Assembly: GCA_024404215.1 (NCBI GenBank)
Contig: JAKSQI010000061.1
Span: forward strand, 1 to 8,618
Direction: 5' to 3'
DNA length: 8,618 bases
Origin: Oscillospiraceae bacterium
Lineage (GTDB): Bacteria; Bacillota; Clostridia; Oscillospirales; Oscillospiraceae
In this document: positions 1 through 6,143 of the stretch, piece after piece
Numbering within the stretch: the stretch's first letter is position 1
Layout: each line of letters opens with the position of its first letter
Program-made: the position numbers and the translations under genes
The notes under the pieces: generated by a model
What the model saw: only the letters and a program-made list of their open reading frames with translations
The model's database searches: none
What the model was told of the DNA's origin: nothing

Positions 1-256
1 GAATGCCAAGCTCATTGGCCATGTCCAGCTGATAAGCCTCGTCCTTGCACTCGGTAATATCTACGGAGCAGTTACCAACATACAGGGTGGTAACGCCGCC
101 CCGGGCAAACATCCGGAACCAGTCTACAAACTCAGGGGTTACCAGGCCGCTGGAGCTTGCCAGGTTGGGGGAAGGGGGTGCCAGAGTGATACGGTTTTTA
201 AAGTCAATACCGCGGATTTTGATAGGGGAAAATACATGTGAATACTTAGAGCCCAT
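1..256 (-). CDS. NADH:flavin oxidoreductase, Old Yellow Enzyme family (N-terminal part, cut by the window edge)
   Basis: The reverse strand opens at an ATG (254-256) and runs without a stop for 85 complete codons to the left edge. The protein begins MGSKYSHVFSPIKIRG and continues with FKNRITLAPP. This is the first strand of the TIM barrel typical of Old Yellow Enzyme/2,4-dienoyl-CoA reductase/enoate reductase flavoproteins, where an 'LFSPIKIG...KNRIVMAPM'-like start supplies FMN contacts. Residues 51-61 (ARGGVTTLYVG) match the family's 'A-x-GG-x-G/T-x-x-x-x' second-strand region. Known members reduce activated C=C bonds with NAD(P)H, and the larger clostridial forms add an Fe-S cluster and a FAD domain. 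Whether those are present cannot be seen, because at least three quarters of the protein lies outside the window. The usual Met of the 'APM' motif is replaced by Pro (residues 26-28, A-P-P). A GGAAA ribosome site lies about 6 bases upstream of the start. Substrate unknown; family assignment is fairly secure. Confidence 0.82.
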   Translation of the reverse strand, partial: MGSKYSHVFSPIKIRGIDFKNRITLAPPSPNLASSSGLVTPEFVDWFRMFARGGVTTLYVGNCSVDITECKDEAYQLDMANELGI

Positions 257-336
257 AATCGTTTTCCTTTCTTATATCTTAATTATTCGTCTTACTTCTT
301 TTAGTCCCCGACGCTGTGCGCCTAACAAGACAGTTT

Positions 337-366
337 ATTATATCACTGTTTTCCTGATTTTCGCAA
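337..366 (-). promoter_or_regulatory. Promoter of the flavin oxidoreductase gene
   Basis: On the reverse strand a perfect TATAAT (-10) lies at 337-342 and a TTGCGA (-35) at 361-366, with an 18-base spacer. Transcription would start near 330, giving a leader of about 74 nt that is too short for a standard FMN riboswitch. The site lies just downstream of the gap terminator, so the flavoprotein gene probably has its own transcript. Confidence 0.65.
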
Positions 367-382
367 GCCTTATTCGAGCAAG

Positions 383-410
383 AAAAAGCGGCTGCAGAAA
401 TTGCAGCCGC
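383..410 (-). terminator. Intrinsic terminator of gap
   Basis: Read on the reverse strand, GCGGCTGCA and TGCAGCCGC form a perfect 9-bp stem (388-396 with 402-410) around a 5-nt loop, followed at once by TTTTT (383-387). It begins 12 bases after the gap stop codon, so gap is probably transcribed as a single gene. Confidence 0.93.
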
Positions 411-422
411 AAGAATTCATAC

Positions 423-1433
423 TCAAGCCTTTCCGTCAACCTTGGCCATGTGGCGAACCAGTTCAACACACTTGCAGGAATAGCCCCACTCGTTGTCATA
501 CCAGGAAACCACCTTAACGAAGGTATCGGTCAAAGCAATGCCTGCCTTGGCATCGAAGATAGAAATACGGGAATCGTGGATAAAGTCAGAAGAAACTACC
601 ATATCCTCCGTGTAACCCAAAATGCCCTTCAGTTCGCCCTCAGAGGCCTCCTTCATGGCAGCACAGATTTCGGCGTAAGTGGCCGGAGTCTTCAGGTTGG
701 CCGTCAAATCAACAACCGATACATCAATGGTAGGTACACGCATGCTCATGCCGGTCAGCTTGCCGGACAGCTCAGGAATAACCTTGCCAACGGCCTTGGC
801 AGCACCGGTAGAAGAAGGGATGATGTTGTAGGAAGCCGCACGGCCGCCGCGCCAGTCCTTCAGTGACTTGGCATCTACGGTATTCTGGGTTGCCGTAACG
901 GAATGGATGGTGGTCATCAGACCATCAGCAATGCCGAACTTATCATTCAGCACCTTGGCAACAGGAGCCAGGCAGTTGGTGGTGCAGGAGGCATTGGATA
1001 CAATGCGCATGGAAGAATCGTAAGAATCGGTATTAACACCACACACAAACATGGGGGCATCATCCGAGGGAGCGGTAATAACAACCTTGCCGGCGCCGGC
1101 GTCCAGATGAGCCTGGCACTTGGCAAGAGTCTTAAACTTGCCGGTGGCTTCAATCAGATAGTCTACACCGTATTTACCCCAATCCAAATTGGCAGGGTCT
1201 CTCTCACTCATTACCGGAATTTCTTTTCCGTTGATGATGATGGAATGATCGGTGTAATCCAGTTCGGCATCCCAACGACCCTGAATGGTATCGTACTTCA
1301 GCATATATACCATGTAGTCCGTAGGATAAGTAGAGTTGATAGCCCGGATGTCAATGTCGGGATACTCGGTGCTGGCACGCAGAACCAGGCGGCCGATGCG
1401 GCCAAAGCCGGTAATACCGGTTGCAATGCTCAT
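423..1433 (-). CDS. gap: Type I glyceraldehyde-3-phosphate dehydrogenase
   Basis: This 336-residue protein is full length for phosphorylating GAPDH, which converts glyceraldehyde-3-phosphate, NAD(P)+ and phosphate to 1,3-bisphosphoglycerate in the cytoplasm. Residues 6-15 (GITGFGRIGR) are the Rossmann nucleotide-binding loop. SNASCTTNCLAP (146-157) carries the catalytic Cys150, and His177 is its partner. The S-loop (178-208, with DWRGGR and NIIPSSTGAAKAVG) resembles the E. coli GapA type. WYDNEWGYS (311-319) is the C-terminal signature. The stretch after the second beta strand is AINSTYP (31-37): the acidic residue that usually follows the Asn and holds the NAD ribose is absent, as in the NADP-preferring GapB of Bacillus subtilis (INASYP). 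Dual or NADP preference is therefore an inference. A GGGAGG ribosome site (1443-1448) sits 9 bases before the ATG. Its own promoter and terminator flank it. Confidence 0.97.
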   Translation of the reverse strand: MSIATGITGFGRIGRLVLRASTEYPDIDIRAINSTYPTDYMVYMLKYDTIQGRWDAELDYTDHSIIINGKEIPVMSERDPANLDWGKYGVDYLIEATGKFKTLAKCQAHLDAGAGKVVITAPSDDAPMFVCGVNTDSYDSSMRIVSNASCTTNCLAPVAKVLNDKFGIADGLMTTIHSVTATQNTVDAKSLKDWRGGRAASYNIIPSSTGAAKAVGKVIPELSGKLTGMSMRVPTIDVSVVDLTANLKTPATYAEICAAMKEASEGELKGILGYTEDMVVSSDFIHDSRISIFDAKAGIALTDTFVKVVSWYDNEWGYSCKCVELVRHMAKVDGKA

Positions 1434-1499
1434 AGTGTTTTGCCTCCCATAATACTCTTATAATAGCGGCCCATAGATATGCCGCAAACCTTCAAGCTA

Positions 1500-1528
1500 A
1501 TTATACTCCCCTTTTCGGCACTTTAAAA
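1500..1528 (-). promoter_or_regulatory. Promoter of gap
   Basis: On the reverse strand a perfect TATAAT lies at 1500-1505 with a 17-base spacer to a weak -35, TTTTAA (1523-1528), giving a start near 1493 and a leader of about 60 nt. The -35 sits inside a palindrome (1518-1532). A weaker alternative, TTGCGG (1482-1487) with 16 bases to TATTAT (1460-1465), lies closer to the gene. Confidence 0.6.
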
Positions 1529-1532
1529 GTGC
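1518..1532. promoter_or_regulatory. 15-bp palindrome over the gap -35 element (candidate operator)
   Basis: GCACTTTAAAAGTGC is a perfect inverted repeat with 7-bp arms and one central base. Its centre falls on the gap -35 hexamer, where a bound repressor would block polymerase. It does not match the Rex operator pattern (TTGTnAA...TTnACAA). On the plus strand it is followed by TTTTT, so a weak terminator is a second reading. The function is inferred from position alone. Confidence 0.35.
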
Positions 1533-1586
1533 TTTTTGAAAAAAAGGCAAGTCCTGCACGAAAGCGGAGAAAGTTCACGGAAGGTA

Positions 1587-1615
1587 TTGTCTCTTTCCTT
1601 CAAATTTGGTACTAT
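1587..1615 (+). promoter_or_regulatory. Candidate promoter of the hemW-vanW-metY-metA run
   Basis: TTGTCT (1587-1592) is followed after 17 bases by TACTAT (1610-1615), preceded by TGG to give an extended -10. The start would be near 1622, with a leader of about 47 nt. Only four of six -10 bases match consensus, so the extended motif supports much of the call. An inverted repeat overlaps it. I see no other promoter before metA. Confidence 0.45.
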
Positions 1616-1656
1616 ATTATTCTGTATCTATATATATTAGTATCTTTGAAGGAAAG
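1593..1656. repeat. 64-bp hyphenated inverted repeat across the hemW promoter and leader
   Basis: CTTTCCTTCAAA (1593-1604) and TTTGAAGGAAAG (1645-1656) are perfect 12-bp inverted arms. Inside them GGTACTA (1608-1614) can pair with TAGTATC (1638-1644) with one G-U pair, leaving three unpaired bases on the left. The interior is very AT-rich compared with the genes on either side. The left arm lies in the promoter spacer. The right arm ends 12 bases before the hemW ATG and includes GGAAAG next to the ribosome site. It could act as a protein-binding site pair or, if transcription starts further upstream, as an RNA hairpin limiting access to the ribosome site. Confidence 0.6.
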
Positions 1657-1668
1657 GCGGTGTCTCAT

Positions 1669-2919
1669 ATGGATAAAACTCTGGGTATTTATGTTCACAT
1701 TCCCTTCTGCGCCAGAAAATGCTCCTACTGCGATTTCTATTCGCTGGCAGGCAGCTCCGCCCTGATGCCGAAGTATCACAAGGCACTGCTGGCACATATT
1801 CGGGAGTCTGCCCCCCAGCTCGCCGGCTACTATACCGACACAGTCTATTTTGGAGGAGGAACTCCCAGCCTTTATGGTGCCTCCCGCCTGATTGAGGTTT
1901 TGAATGCCATTAAAACCAACGGGCGTCTGCTGCTGGACAGCGAGATTACTGCAGAGATGAATCCGGACAGCGTCACACTTGCAGAACTCAAGAGCATGCG
2001 CAAAGCCGGTTTTAACCGGATTTCCATCGGTGTTCAGTCCACCAACGACGAAATTTTGAAAAAAATCGGGCGACTGCACACCTACGCCCAGGCAGAGCAG
2101 GCCGTTGCTGCCGCTCGCGCCGCCGGATTTAAAAACATCAGCATTGATTTAATGTATGGTCTCCCCGGTCAGACCCGCGAGCTTTGGGCTGAGGATTTAT
2201 CCCGTGCCATGGCCTTGAAGCCGGACCATATTTCCTGCTACGGCCTGAAGCTGGCCGAAAACACAGAAATGTACATTCTTAAGGATAGCCCCTTTCTTCC
2301 GGATGATGACACTCAGGCAGACATGTACCTGTATGCCGTTGAGTATCTGACCCGTCAGGGCTACCGTCAGTATGAGATTTCCAATTTTGCTAAAAAGGGC
2401 TATGAGTCCCGCCACAACCTGAAATACTGGACCGGAGCAGAGTATCTTGGATTTGGGGCTGCGGCCCATTCCTTCATTGGCAGCTGCCGTTTCGGAAATC
2501 TGGCCAGCATTGAGGGCTACTGCTCCGCTTTAGCAGAAGGTGGTCCCATTGTAGACCAGTATGAAAAAATCAATGCTTTTGAAAGAGCCAGTGAATATTT
2601 GATGCTGGGTCTTCGAACCAACCGTGGCATATGTGCCGAAGAATACCGCCGCATCTACCCCGCCGATTTTTCCGGCATTGAAGACCGTTTGACCACCTGT
2701 GCCGGCTATGGCTGGGCTGTTGAAAGCAATGGTTTCTGGCACTTCACCCCTAAGGGCTTCCTGATTTCCAATGTTCTGATTGGTCAGGTTCTGGATGCCC
2801 AGATTGTAGGCGGACGCACGGAACCCGCAGAATGGTCTCCTGACCTTCTGATTCGCCGGGCTGACCGGGCCGTTATTCTTAACGAAGCAAAAGACGAGGG
2901 CATGTTCCGAGGAATCTGA
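1669..2919 (+). CDS. hemW: Radical SAM heme chaperone HemW (HemN-like)
   Basis: This 416-residue radical SAM protein has the cluster motif CARKCSYC (Cys14, Cys18, Cys21) followed by Asp22-Phe23. HemW has Phe at that last place, where true coproporphyrinogen dehydrogenase HemN has a fourth Cys. GGGTP (62-66) is the SAM-binding glycine motif, and RHNLKYW (248-254) contains the HNxxYW heme-binding motif of HemW. HemW-family proteins bind heme and pass it to respiratory enzymes; they should not be annotated as coproporphyrinogen oxidase. The start at 1669 was chosen because MDKTLGIYVHIPFC matches the family's N terminus and an AAGGCGG-type ribosome site precedes it; an in-frame ATG at 1606 adds 21 hydrophobic residues that fit nothing and lies in the promoter. 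The family normally ends soon after the ISN motif (367-369). Here about 38 extra residues follow, the last of which look derived from an intergenic repeat. Confidence 0.93.
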   Translation: MDKTLGIYVHIPFCARKCSYCDFYSLAGSSALMPKYHKALLAHIRESAPQLAGYYTDTVYFGGGTPSLYGASRLIEVLNAIKTNGRLLLDSEITAEMNPDSVTLAELKSMRKAGFNRISIGVQSTNDEILKKIGRLHTYAQAEQAVAAARAAGFKNISIDLMYGLPGQTRELWAEDLSRAMALKPDHISCYGLKLAENTEMYILKDSPFLPDDDTQADMYLYAVEYLTRQGYRQYEISNFAKKGYESRHNLKYWTGAEYLGFGAAAHSFIGSCRFGNLASIEGYCSALAEGGPIVDQYEKINAFERASEYLMLGLRTNRGICAEEYRRIYPADFSGIEDRLTTCAGYGWAVESNGFWHFTPKGFLISNVLIGQVLDAQIVGGRTEPAEWSPDLLIRRADRAVILNEAKDEGMFRGI

Positions 2920-2920
2920 T
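2866..2920 (+). repeat. Candidate dispersed-repeat fragment forming the 3' end of hemW
   Basis: The last HemW residues, RAVILNEAKDEGMFRGI, resemble the 'VILSEAKDL/VILNEAKNL' peptides commonly produced when open frames run into the dispersed intergenic repeats of bacterial genomes. The opposite strand reads SSFASLRITA, like the 'SFAALRMT' peptides from the same elements. The similarity is from recalled pattern, not an alignment. The repeat would supply the stop codon. Confidence 0.4.
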
Positions 2921-2953
2921 GCCCCTTCCCAAGACCTGAAAGGAATTGATTGT

Positions 2954-4807
2954 ATGAAGCTGATGAGCCGCAAATCCTCACACAAATCTTCCCACCCCAG
3001 AGGCCGTTCCAAGGGCCGAGCCGTGGGTGCCGTTATCGGCATAGCTGCCGGCATTATTATTTTGGGTGCTGCCGGCACGGGTTATTATTTGATGGACCGG
3101 GTAGACAAGCTGGATACCATCTACCCCGGTGTGACCATCAACGGTCAGGATGTTTCCGGCTTGACCCGCGAGGAGGCCGAAGCGGCCCTCAGCGGCACTG
3201 TTGCCGAGAATCTGGAGGCCGCACTGACCCTCCCCAACGGCCAGGTTATCTGCATTACCCCCAGCGAGGTTGGCATTGCCTCCGGCGCTAAGGCTCTGGC
3301 GGAAGAAGCCATGGCCTACGGCCGCAACGGCAACCCCATCACTAATGCCATTACCTACTACACTGCCAAGGGAACCCTGAACCTGACTGAAGATATATAT
3401 GCCAATTATGACCAGCAGCCCCTGCTGAACAAAGTATCCGCTGCTGTGGATGCCTATAATCAGCTGGCCGGCCTTCCACCCATGCAGCAGGATGGCGATA
3501 CCATTACCCTGACCAAGGGTGCCGGCATTACTCCTTTGAACGGGGAGGAAATTGCCAATCTGTTGGCCGACGGTTTGAAAACCGCAGTTGAAAGCGGCAA
3601 AAGCTGGGCCTATGCCATGCCCGCCCAGCAGGTGCAGGATATTAATCTGGATCAGCTTTTTGAATCCATTCATGTAGATGCTGTTAACGCCGGCTATGAC
3701 AAAGCCACCGGCGGCGTTACCCCTGCTTCCGAAGGCATCACCTTTGATTTGGACAAGGCCAAGGCTGATTATGCCGCAGCTTCCCCCGGTGACAGCGTCA
3801 TTATTACCCTCACCCATACCGAGCCCACCGTTACCGCTGACAATTTGGAAGAGCTTCTCTTCCGGGATAACCTGCACCACTGTGAAACTACTCTGGTAGG
3901 CAGCTCCAGCAACCGAATTACCAACATTCGTCTGGCCGCTGAATTTGTCAACGGTACCATCCTCAATCCCGGTGAAATCTTCTCCTATAACGACACCGTA
4001 GGGGAAAGAACCTACGCCAGAGGCTTCCGTGAAGGCATTTCCTACATTGGCGGCAAGTCCGTGCCGGATGTCGGCGGTGGCATCTGCCAGGTTTCCTCCT
4101 CCCTCTATTGCTGTGCCATTCACAACAATCTGAACATTGTTGAACGGGCCAATCACATGTTCCTGGTCAGCTATCTGCCGCTGGGCATTGATGCCACCGT
4201 TGCCTGGGGCAGCTGCGATTTCAAATTCCAGAACACCATGGATTACCCCATTAAAATTGAATCCTATGTTTCCGGCTCTACCCTTTACATCAACATGTAC
4301 GGCACTAAGACAGACGACGGCTACATTGAAATTACCCACGAGGTTGTTGGAACCTATAACTATCGTGTGGTGGAAAAAACCGATAACAGTTTGGCCCCCG
4401 GCACCACCAAGGTGGATACTCCGGGCCACACTGGCTACAGCGTTGACACCTATCAGAATTTCTATGACGGCAACGGCAAGCTGATTCGTACCGAATATCT
4501 GGACCGCAGCGATTACTCCACCCAGGACCGCGTGATTTTGGTAGGCCCTGCCGCGGCTTCCTCTTCCACCTCTAACAGCAGCAGTTCCTCCTCTTCCTCT
4601 GGTAACAATTCCGGCAGTAATGCCGGCACTCCCTCGGACAGCGATTCCGGCGCTTCCTCCGGCGGCGATTCCGGCGCCTCCTCCGGCGGCGATTCCGGTG
4701 CCTCCTCCGGCGGCGATTCCGGTGCTTCCTCCGGCGGCGATTCCGGTGCCTCCTCCGGCGGCGATTCCGGTGCTTCCTCCGGCGAGACCGATACCCCTAA
4801 CGAATAA
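2954..4807 (+). CDS. Membrane-anchored VanW-domain protein with PG-binding-type and G5-like regions
   Basis: The 617-residue protein has a basic N terminus, one membrane segment (about 24-47) and a large part expected outside the cell. Residues 58-300 have the repeating form of the 'putative peptidoglycan binding' domain (PF12229-like), beginning PGVTINGQDVSGLTREEAEAAL. A VanW domain covers about 318-450, with NPGEIFSYNDTVG (338-350), GGGICQVSSSLY (374-385) and YLPLGIDATVAWG (407-419). Residues 455-531 look G5-like. The C terminus (535-617) is Ser-rich low complexity ending in six Asp-Ser-Gly-Ala-Ser-Ser-Gly repeats, with no LPxTG signal. VanW proteins accompany some vancomycin-resistance clusters, but their biochemical role is not settled and no van genes are seen here, so resistance should not be assumed. 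A cell-wall role is inferred. An AAAGGA ribosome site precedes the ATG, 34 bases after hemW; the next ATG (2963) is also possible. Confidence 0.9.
   Translation: MKLMSRKSSHKSSHPRGRSKGRAVGAVIGIAAGIIILGAAGTGYYLMDRVDKLDTIYPGVTINGQDVSGLTREEAEAALSGTVAENLEAALTLPNGQVICITPSEVGIASGAKALAEEAMAYGRNGNPITNAITYYTAKGTLNLTEDIYANYDQQPLLNKVSAAVDAYNQLAGLPPMQQDGDTITLTKGAGITPLNGEEIANLLADGLKTAVESGKSWAYAMPAQQVQDINLDQLFESIHVDAVNAGYDKATGGVTPASEGITFDLDKAKADYAAASPGDSVIITLTHTEPTVTADNLEELLFRDNLHHCETTLVGSSSNRITNIRLAAEFVNGTILNPGEIFSYNDTVGERTYARGFREGISYIGGKSVPDVGGGICQVSSSLYCCAIHNNLNIVERANHMFLVSYLPLGIDATVAWGSCDFKFQNTMDYPIKIESYVSGSTLYINMYGTKTDDGYIEITHEVVGTYNYRVVEKTDNSLAPGTTKVDTPGHTGYSVDTYQNFYDGNGKLIRTEYLDRSDYSTQDRVILVGPAAASSSTSNSSSSSSSSGNNSGSNAGTPSDSDSGASSGGDSGASSGGDSGASSGGDSGASSGGDSGASSGGDSGASSGETDTPNE
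4643..4783 (+). repeat. Six tandem 24-bp repeats in the vanW-domain gene
   Basis: Units begin at 4643, 4667, 4691, 4715, 4739 and 4763, each encoding DSGASSG plus a linking Gly (the last lacks it). They differ only at two third-codon positions, in the Gly and Ala codons: GGC-GCT, GGC-GCC, GGT-GCC, GGT-GCT, GGT-GCC, GGT-GCT. Units 3-4 and 5-6 are therefore an identical 48-bp pair, which points to a recent two-unit duplication. Copy number may vary between strains. Confidence 0.95.
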
Positions 4808-4831
4808 TCCGCTAACAGAAAGGTGATATAT

Positions 4832-6106
4832 ATGAACCAAGATACCAAGTGCCTAAAGGCCGGCTATACCCCCGGCAACGGCGAACCCCGTCAGCTTCCC
4901 CTGATTCAAAGCACAACCTTCCGCTATACCAGCGGCGATGATATGGCCAAGCTCTTTGACCTGGAAGCCAACGGCTATTTCTACACCCGTCTGGCTAACC
5001 CCACCAGCGATTCCGTTGCAGCTAAAATTGCCGCACTGGAAGGTGGCACTGCTGCCATCCTGACCTCCTCCGGCATGGCTGCCGTCTTCTTCGCCCTCTT
5101 TAACATCTGCTCCTGTGGGGATCATATCGTGTCCTCCTCCACCATTTACGGTGGCAGCTTCAACCTCATGAGTGTTACCATGAAGCGCATGGGCGTTGAC
5201 GTTACCTTTGTTGACCCGGACTGCACGGAGGAAGAGCTGGCTGCAGCCATGCGCCCCAACACCAAGCTGGTTTACGGTGAAACCATTGCCAACCCCGTCC
5301 TTACCGTTTTGGATATTGAGAAGTTCGCCAAGGTGGCCCACGCCCACGGAGTACCCCTGATTGTGGATAACACCTTTGCCACCCCCATCAACTGCCGTCC
5401 CTTTGAGTGGGGCGCTGATATTGTCATTCACTCCACCTCTAAGTACATGGACGGCCACGCCTCTGTCATGGGTGGTGCCATTGTTGACAGCGGCAGGTTT
5501 GACTGGAACGCCCACGCAGACAAGTTCCCCGGACTGACCACTCCGGACGAAAGCTATCACGGCGTCACCTATACCGAGAAGTTCGGCCTTGAGGGCGCCT
5601 TTATCACCAAGCTTTCCGCCCAGCTCATGCGTGATTTCGGCAGTGTTCCCTCCCCCTTCAACTCCTTTGTGCTGAACCTGGGGCTGGAGAGCCTCCATGT
5701 TCGCATGCAGCGTCACTGCGAAAACGCCCTGAAAATTGCTCAGCACCTGCAGCAGCACGAAAAGGTCGCCTGGGTTAAATACTGCGGCCTGCCCACCGAT
5801 AAATACTATGAGCTGGGTCAGAAGTACCTGCCCAACGGCTCCTGCGGTGTTATTTCCTTTGGTGTTAAGGGCGGACGTCAGGCCGCTCAGGACTTTATGC
5901 AGAAGCTGCAGATTGCCAACATCGCCACCCATGTTGCCGATGCTGCCACCTGCTGCCTGCATCCGGCCAGCACCACCCACCGCCAGATGAACGATGAAGA
6001 GCTGCTGGCCGCCGGTGTATCCGCCGACCTGATTCGCATGTCTGTCGGCATTGAAGGCGCGGATGACCTGATTGCCGATATTGATCAGGCTCTGGCTCAG
6101 ATTTAA
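4832..6106 (+). CDS. metY: O-acetylhomoserine aminocarboxypropyltransferase (O-acetylhomoserine sulfhydrylase)
   Basis: This 424-residue PLP enzyme of the Cys/Met metabolism family makes homocysteine from O-acetylhomoserine and sulfide in the cytoplasm. YTRLANPT (51-58) and SSGMAA (79-84) contact the cofactor phosphate. Asp179 in VDN pairs with the PLP ring nitrogen. Lys204 in STSKYMDGH is the Schiff-base lysine, and Arg402 should bind the substrate carboxylate. The insert around 222-250 (DWNAHADKFPGLTTPDESYH) and the length of about 425 separate it from the shorter cystathionine gamma-synthases and beta-lyases of about 380-400 residues. I chose the ATG at 4832 over a GTG at 4823 because that GTG lies inside the AAAGGTG ribosome site, 6 bases from the ATG. 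It starts 24 bases after the VanW gene and is followed 37 bases later by metA, which makes its substrate. Confidence 0.95.
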   Translation: MNQDTKCLKAGYTPGNGEPRQLPLIQSTTFRYTSGDDMAKLFDLEANGYFYTRLANPTSDSVAAKIAALEGGTAAILTSSGMAAVFFALFNICSCGDHIVSSSTIYGGSFNLMSVTMKRMGVDVTFVDPDCTEEELAAAMRPNTKLVYGETIANPVLTVLDIEKFAKVAHAHGVPLIVDNTFATPINCRPFEWGADIVIHSTSKYMDGHASVMGGAIVDSGRFDWNAHADKFPGLTTPDESYHGVTYTEKFGLEGAFITKLSAQLMRDFGSVPSPFNSFVLNLGLESLHVRMQRHCENALKIAQHLQQHEKVAWVKYCGLPTDKYYELGQKYLPNGSCGVISFGVKGGRQAAQDFMQKLQIANIATHVADAATCCLHPASTTHRQMNDEELLAAGVSADLIRMSVGIEGADDLIADIDQALAQI

Positions 6107-6143
6107 TTACCGCCCCAAAGGCGCGAAAGAGGTATAAACACTC

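Noticed and set aside
45..866. Open frame of 273 codons on the plus strand
   Set aside because: It runs antisense through the flavoprotein gene, the gap promoter-terminator region and the gap 3' end, all of which are supported on the other strand.
903..1463. Plus-strand open frame of 186 codons opposite the gap 5' half
   Set aside because: It is antisense to the conserved GAPDH coding sequence and shows no family features.
1518..1537. Plus-strand intrinsic terminator at the gap palindrome
   Set aside because: The stem is short and weak with an AT-rich centre, no plus-strand gene ends nearby, and overlap with the gap promoter is a better explanation.
1606..1668. Upstream in-frame extension of hemW
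   Set aside because: It overlaps the promoter -10 and the inverted repeat, lacks a ribosome site, and adds residues before the conserved HemW N terminus.
1669..2919. Oxygen-independent coproporphyrinogen III oxidase (HemN)
   Set aside because: The radical SAM motif has Phe rather than the fourth Cys of HemN, and the HNxxYW heme-binding motif of HemW is present.
4643..4783. CRISPR array
   Set aside because: The repeats are directly tandem with no spacers and encode an in-frame peptide repeat.
2954..4807. Vancomycin-resistance locus
   Set aside because: Only the VanW domain is shared. No vanHAX, vanRS or vanY-type genes are present, and VanW proteins are common in Firmicutes unrelated to resistance.
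2978..4840. A 620-codon open frame antisense to the VanW-protein gene
   Set aside because: It mirrors a real gene with recognised domains. Its protein is low-complexity Gly/Ala/Ile and it has no ribosome site. It arises because the sense gene rarely uses codons that read as stops in that frame.
4853..5980. Long open frame antisense to metY, and a similar one antisense to metA (6312-6983)
   Set aside because: Both are shadows of clearly recognised enzymes, with no ribosome site and no recognisable protein features.
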